Part shown: positions 55,348 through 58,787 of the stretch, one piece after another
Layout of the letters: each line of letters begins with the position of its first letter
How positions within the stretch are numbered: the first letter of the stretch is position 1
From: an uncultured Muribaculaceae bacterium
Lineage (GTDB): Bacteria > Bacteroidota > Bacteroidia > Bacteroidales > Muribaculaceae
Length of the DNA: 58,787 nucleotides
Direction of reading: 5' to 3'
NCBI GenBank assembly: GCA_944321875.1
Contig: CALUMX010000018.1
Location: forward strand, 1 to 58,787
Position numbers and translations under genes: made by a program
The notes under the pieces: generated by a model
What the model was told of the DNA's origin: nothing
The model's input: the letters and a program-made list of their open reading frames with translations, nothing else
Databases searched by the model: none

Positions 55348-56361
55348 TTAAAATTCCAGTAGATTAGTTGCTAAGTTAATCATGAATGATGTACCGCCGA
55401 CATGCGGCTGTGCGAGAGCCACACCTACGCGTATCCGGTTGGTGCGCAATCCGGCTCCGACCGAGAAGCCGGAGAAGAACGAGCGGGCATAGGTGGCCAT
55501 GTCGGTCTTGTTCTTATGATTGTAGCCGGCAGCGATATAGAATTTTCCGTTCGGATTGTATTCCAAGCCGAAAATCAGGTGCCGGAACAGGTTGCTGATG
55601 AATTTGTCCTTCAGGACCAGCGGCGAGTTGGGGTCGCCGTCATTCTCGCGGGTATAGTAGGGCAGGCTCCACTTTGTCAGATAGTTGGCGGTTACCGATA
55701 CACGGAACGGCCCGTTCTGGAGCGACTGGGTGTAACCGAGCTGGATGTCCCACGGCAGACGGTCGTAATGGTTGTCGAAACGCTTCACCTGTCCGCCGAG
55801 GTTTTTCACTACGGCAGAGAGCGAGAGGTCCTTGTCGGCGTTGTAGTAGTTGATTCCGAGGTCAACGGCGATGGCGAATGCTGTATATTGCTCGTAGTTG
55901 GAATAGAGCATCTTCAGGTTGATACCGCCGCGCAACCGTTTGTTGAAATCGTGGGCATACATTCCGCTGAAGGCGATGTCGTTGACGTTGAATGTGCCCG
56001 TGATGGTTCCGTCGGGGTCGGCAGCCGTCATTTTCCCGTAGCCGAAATAATTGATTCCGGCCGACCATGCACCGTGCTCGCCGGCCTCCTTCGCGAAGCG
56101 GGCAGAGGCGAAGTTGCTCTCGCCGAGATAGCGCATGTAGCTAAGCCCCAGCTGCATTCCCACTTCCGGGCCGAGCAGGGCGGGATTTTGCTCGTAGAGA
56201 TTGACATCGTCGTCGATGGTCGTGATGTTGGTTCCACCCAGTGCATAGGCACGGGCAGAAGTGGTGGTGTTCAGGTAGTTATAGGCTGTGCCGTCCTGGG
56301 CCGACATCCCCTGAATGACCGATACCAACAGGAATATGTATAGGATAACTCTTGATTTCAT
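55348..56361 (-). CDS. porQ: Type IX secretion system protein PorQ
   Basis: This 337-residue outer membrane beta-barrel of the PorV/PorQ group has a signal peptide (1-21, ending SAQ). TTTSARAYALGGTNITTIDDDVNLYEQNPALLGPE is the PorQ N-terminal signature, and the barrel ends with a terminal Phe. PorQ is a component of the T9SS attachment complex that helps modify and anchor cargo. Synteny with cmk and ispH supports the call. The start is the ATG at 56361; an upstream in-frame TTG (56367) coincides with the likely transcript start after TATCTTCG (56373-56380). The T9SS cargo gene at 2516 is a candidate client. Confidence 0.88.
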   Translation of the reverse strand: MKSRVILYIFLLVSVIQGMSAQDGTAYNYLNTTTSARAYALGGTNITTIDDDVNLYEQNPALLGPEVGMQLGLSYMRYLGESNFASARFAKEAGEHGAWSAGINYFGYGKMTAADPDGTITGTFNVNDIAFSGMYAHDFNKRLRGGINLKMLYSNYEQYTAFAIAVDLGINYYNADKDLSLSAVVKNLGGQVKRFDNHYDRLPWDIQLGYTQSLQNGPFRVSVTANYLTKWSLPYYTRENDGDPNSPLVLKDKFISNLFRHLIFGLEYNPNGKFYIAAGYNHKNKTDMATYARSFFSGFSVGAGLRTNRIRVGVALAQPHVGGTSFMINLATNLLEF

Positions 56362-56372
56362 AAACAATACTG

Positions 56373-56380
56373 CGAAGATA
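56373..56380 (-). promoter_or_regulatory. -7-like box for the porQ operon
   Basis: TATCTTCG on the minus strand (one mismatch), 12 nt before the ATG. The -33 is poor. Confidence 0.45.
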
Positions 56381-56517
56381 CAACCTTCGGCTGATATATA
56401 AACGATTTTGTCAATTGAATAGTATATTAAAACTTGAAAAAAAGTGGAAGGGAGAGAATGAGCTTTTGTAAAAATTCATAAAACATATTCAAATAAGCAC
56501 AAAACGAATACCGATAG

Positions 56518-56550
56518 TTTGGTATTTTACTTTTTGTCTGTTTATATTTG
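56518..56550 (+). promoter_or_regulatory. Promoter of the TonB_C protein gene
   Basis: TTTG (56518-56521), a 21 bp spacer and TATATTTG (56543-56550), with a leader of about 17 nt. Confidence 0.8.
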
Positions 56551-56573
56551 TAGCACAGAAACGAAAGATCGGA

Positions 56574-57011
56574 ATGAAAACTCTTAATTATCTGTTTTTT
56601 GCAATGGCCCTGTTGGTAGCTGCTCCGGCAGCTTCGGCACAGGTGACAAGGATTGTGCTCGACAGTCATTCTTGTCGACAGAGCGGTTGCGTGGATGTAT
56701 ATGAGTCGGATTTCGTTGATGTTCCGCCGCAATTCCCCGGAAGAGAACGGGGGCTTGTCAACTACATCAACAAGACACGCCAGTATCCGTATGACGCTTA
56801 CAAGAAGCGCATACAGGGTCGGGTGATTTGCAGTTTCGTGGTGAACACCGACGGTTCGGTGTGCAATGTCTCCGTTATCAGAGGTGCAAACCCTGAGCTG
56901 GACAAGGAAGCCGTGCGAATCATCAAGGCGATGCCGGAATGGACTCCGGGTATACTGGACGGCGAGGCTGTGCCCGTCAGATGCATTATACCGATTCCGT
57001 TCAGATTATAA
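56574..57011 (+). CDS. Secreted stand-alone TonB C-terminal domain protein
   Basis: This 145-residue protein has a signal peptide (1-22, ending ASAQ), a short stretch with two Cys (HSCRQSGC, about 32-39) and a TonB C-terminal domain (about 55-145; YPYDAYKKRIQGRVICSFVVNTDGSVCNVSVIRGANPELDKEAVRIIKAMPEW). It has no membrane anchor and no ExbB/D partner, so it cannot be a normal energy transducer. Such free TonB_C proteins occur in Bacteroidota, with unknown roles at the envelope. It has its own promoter and terminator. Confidence 0.85.
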   Translation: MKTLNYLFFAMALLVAAPAASAQVTRIVLDSHSCRQSGCVDVYESDFVDVPPQFPGRERGLVNYINKTRQYPYDAYKKRIQGRVICSFVVNTDGSVCNVSVIRGANPELDKEAVRIIKAMPEWTPGILDGEAVPVRCIIPIPFRL

Positions 57012-57066
57012 ATGGGACTTATTATCAATACAATACGACCACAAATCTTTTTCATAATCTTATATT

Positions 57067-57110
57067 TAGCCTCCCTAACCTGCTGATAGGCAAAGGAGGT
57101 ATTTTTTTTG
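57067..57110 (+). terminator. Terminator of the TonB_C gene
   Basis: CCTCC (57070-57074) pairs with GGAGG (57095-57099), with an inner CTA/TAG pair, followed by TATTTTTTTTG. Confidence 0.75.
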
Positions 57111-57120
57111 ACATAATGCA

Positions 57121-57171
57121 ATAACGGCAACGCCTCTTCTTCCGCATGGGAAGAAGAGGCGTTGCCGTTAT
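57121..57171. repeat. 23 bp perfect inverted repeat (hairpin) between convergent genes
   Basis: Arms 57121-57143 and 57149-57171 are fully complementary with a 5 nt loop. There is no T run on either side. It may help terminate the MATE gene (minus strand), whose stop codon is 17 bp away. Confidence 0.8.
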
Positions 57172-57187
57172 CTGAAAAATCTGTTTC

Positions 57188-58534
57188 CTATATTTTACGG
57201 CTGCGCCAACGGCCGCTGCGGATAAACATCCAGCAGAGCAGAAACATGGAGGTGCCGTAGACGTGTTCCGAAGTCCAAGCCCATGCCACGTCGACGCGCA
57301 TGTGGTGGATCAATATCGTTGTGTAAATCATGTAGAGCGTGAGGGCTGTCAGCTCGAGCATGAAAGCCTGTTTGGTGCTTCCTGTGCCTGATACGGACTG
57401 GAAATAGATTTGTCCGGGGATTTGGCAGAGATAGGATGTACTCATCACCCATACCGACATGATGGAGGCTTCGATGAGCTGCGGAATGTCGGTGTAGATG
57501 GCGATGAACAGGCGGGGTACCGCACACAGCACTACGGCCAGCGGGATGACAATCGCATAGGACAGCAGAATGTGCCGGCGGATGACTTTTCTGACCTCGT
57601 TTTCCATGCCCGCGCCAATCATGTTGCTCACGAGCGAGCTGCAGGCAGAGGCAAAGGCGATGATAATCATGAACAGAAAGCCCGAAAGGCTGCGCACGAT
57701 GTTGGTGATGGCCAGCGACTGCTCGCCGAGGTGCTCAATGTAGACGAAGAAAATAAACCAGGTGGCCAGTGAGAGCACGCTTTGAATCATTACCCACAGC
57801 GACACGTTGAGAATGCGTTTCAGTTCCTGCGGCTGGAATTTCGGCACTTTCTCCAGACGGTATTTGCGGAAGTCGATGCGTCGGCGCGTATAGACAATGA
57901 AGAAAATCAGCGACACGCATTCTGCCAGAGAGGAACCGATAGCCGCTCCGGCGATGCCCATTGCCGGAAAGCCGAGCTTTCCGAATACAAGGATATAGTT
58001 AAACACCACGTTGGACAGCACCATGACGATGGAGTTGATGGTCAGTGTCTTGGTCATCGTCGTGCCTACATAGAAAGAGCGGAAGATACCGCAAGAGAAG
58101 GCAAAGAAAAATCCGTAGACACGCCATTCGAGATAGGCCTCCGCTTTTTCAAGCACGTTAGGCGATGAGATAATCAGCGACAGAATGTCGTCGGCAAACA
58201 GTTGGACCGCCGTGAACAGTACGCTGGCAAGCGCGAGCAGGAAGAACAGGCTCTGGTAGAAAATATTTCCGATGGCCTTGTAGTTCTGTTCGCCGTTGCG
58301 TCGGGCGATGAGAATCTGCGAGCCGATGCAGAAGCCGTGTCCGGCCATGAAGATTACGAGGTAGAATACGCCTGCGATGGCCGATGCGCCAAGTTCCACC
58401 TCGCCGACGCGTCCCATGAAGGCCGTGTCGGTGAGACCGATGAGCTGCTCAACCACCAGGCTGACCAAAATAGGAAAAGCAATGGCCCAGATGCGTTTGT
58501 AGCTGTAGTCGATTTTAGCAGAAACTGTAGTCAT
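57188..58534 (-). CDS. MATE-family multidrug/metabolite efflux transporter
   Basis: This 448-residue protein has about 12 predicted helices in two MatE repeats. The N-terminal IWAIAFPILVSLVVEQLIGLTDTAFMGRVGEVELGASAIAGVFY is the MATE signature, and the second repeat contains FAFASACSSLVSNMIGAG. These pumps use Na+ or H+ gradients to export drugs or metabolites; the substrate is unknown. It is driven by repeat copy E, with a leader of about 85 nt. It is transcribed alone. Confidence 0.93.
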   Translation of the reverse strand: MTTVSAKIDYSYKRIWAIAFPILVSLVVEQLIGLTDTAFMGRVGEVELGASAIAGVFYLVIFMAGHGFCIGSQILIARRNGEQNYKAIGNIFYQSLFFLLALASVLFTAVQLFADDILSLIISSPNVLEKAEAYLEWRVYGFFFAFSCGIFRSFYVGTTMTKTLTINSIVMVLSNVVFNYILVFGKLGFPAMGIAGAAIGSSLAECVSLIFFIVYTRRRIDFRKYRLEKVPKFQPQELKRILNVSLWVMIQSVLSLATWFIFFVYIEHLGEQSLAITNIVRSLSGFLFMIIIAFASACSSLVSNMIGAGMENEVRKVIRRHILLSYAIVIPLAVVLCAVPRLFIAIYTDIPQLIEASIMSVWVMSTSYLCQIPGQIYFQSVSGTGSTKQAFMLELTALTLYMIYTTILIHHMRVDVAWAWTSEHVYGTSMFLLCWMFIRSGRWRSRKI

Positions 58535-58625
58535 AAAAACGTAACAAATTAGGTAAGAATGATAAAACGAATCAATATCACAAGAAGGTATAGGGAAAAG
58601 TCTTTTGTTGCTTCATTTCCTTTTG

Positions 58626-58715
58626 CAAAGATAGTGAAAGCTGAGCGCAGAGGCAAACGGAAAACGGAGTTTTCAAGGTTGACTATGCCGAGGCGCCTCC
58701 TGTCTTATGGAAACC
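58626..58715 (-). repeat. Promoter-bearing palindromic repeat, one unit (copy E)
   Basis: On the minus strand TTTG (58657-58654), 20 bp and TATCTTTG (58633-58626). The unit shows the full core GAGCGCAGAGGCAAACGGAA, the inner dyad and TGCCGAGGCGCCTCCTGTCTT. It drives the MATE gene. Confidence 0.88.
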
Positions 58716-58787
58716 TTAGATTTGCAAAGTTATTTTTGTAACAGTGTAAATAAGATAAAGTTTGTAAATTCAAATCAATAATATTTG

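Noticed and set aside
53899..55362. 487-codon open frame on the plus strand
   Set aside because: Antisense to ispH and cmk, both with full active-site motifs.

Overview
The window comes from a Bacteroidales chromosome (phylum Bacteroidota). The evidence is: promoters of the Bacteroidota type (TTTG, about 20 bp, TAnnTTTG) in front of many genes; leaders with no Shine-Dalgarno sequence; a type IX secretion (T9SS) C-terminal sorting signal and the T9SS protein PorQ; NigD-like, DUF5723 and PL29-N-type surface proteins; and an ECF sigma factor paired with a membrane-spanning beta-barrel partner. The fairly high GC content and protein types fit a gut lineage such as Muribaculaceae, but that family is inference. 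I recognise 47 protein genes (one truncated), three tRNAs (Trp, Gln, Pro) and one candidate 6S-like RNA. There is no rRNA, CRISPR array, transposase, integrase or prophage.

Layout. 1-4.4 kb: a GH16 fragment, a membrane-anchored MutS-type ATPase and a two-gene secreted-protein operon with a T9SS signal. 4.5-6.4 kb: tRNA-Trp, tRNA-Gln and an aldo/keto reductase. 6.5-11.6 kb: an OmpA protein, a large coiled-coil lipoprotein and a divergent XRE regulator with a duplicated operator. 11.9-16.9 kb: two tandem nagA genes and the nfnAB electron-bifurcating pair. 17.2-20.7 kb: the candidate 6S-like RNA, two metallo-hydrolases, an EamA transporter and rplU-rpmA. 20.7-27.2 kb: a DUF5723 barrel with a lipoprotein, a peptide transporter, a small lipoprotein and a BI-1 protein. 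27.3-37.4 kb: argS, a 5'-nucleotidase, a NagZ/beta-lactamase-like fusion, gdhA and gpmI. 37.6-40.4 kb: a NigD-like lipoprotein divergent from a sigma factor and a dual-membrane anti-sigma candidate. 40.8-46.5 kb: a conserved unknown, tRNA-Pro, rnhB, a polyprenyl synthase and polA. 46.6-53.8 kb: a small secreted protein, EFR1 ferredoxin, Smr protein, DedA, a copper cluster (thioredoxin lipoprotein, HMA chaperone, CopA) and a Crp-like regulator. 53.8-58.5 kb: ispH-cmk-porQ, a TonB_C protein and a MATE pump.

How it fits together. Most genes are housekeeping or envelope functions in short operons. The most notable locus is nigD-like / sigma / anti-sigma (37.6-40.4 kb). It matches the architecture of the Dma/Das dual membrane-spanning anti-sigma systems known from Bacteroides thetaiotaomicron, with the putative target lipoprotein divergently linked. 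A second genome-scale pattern is a family of palindromic intergenic repeats at five loci. Each carries a Bacteroidota promoter pointed at the adjacent gene.
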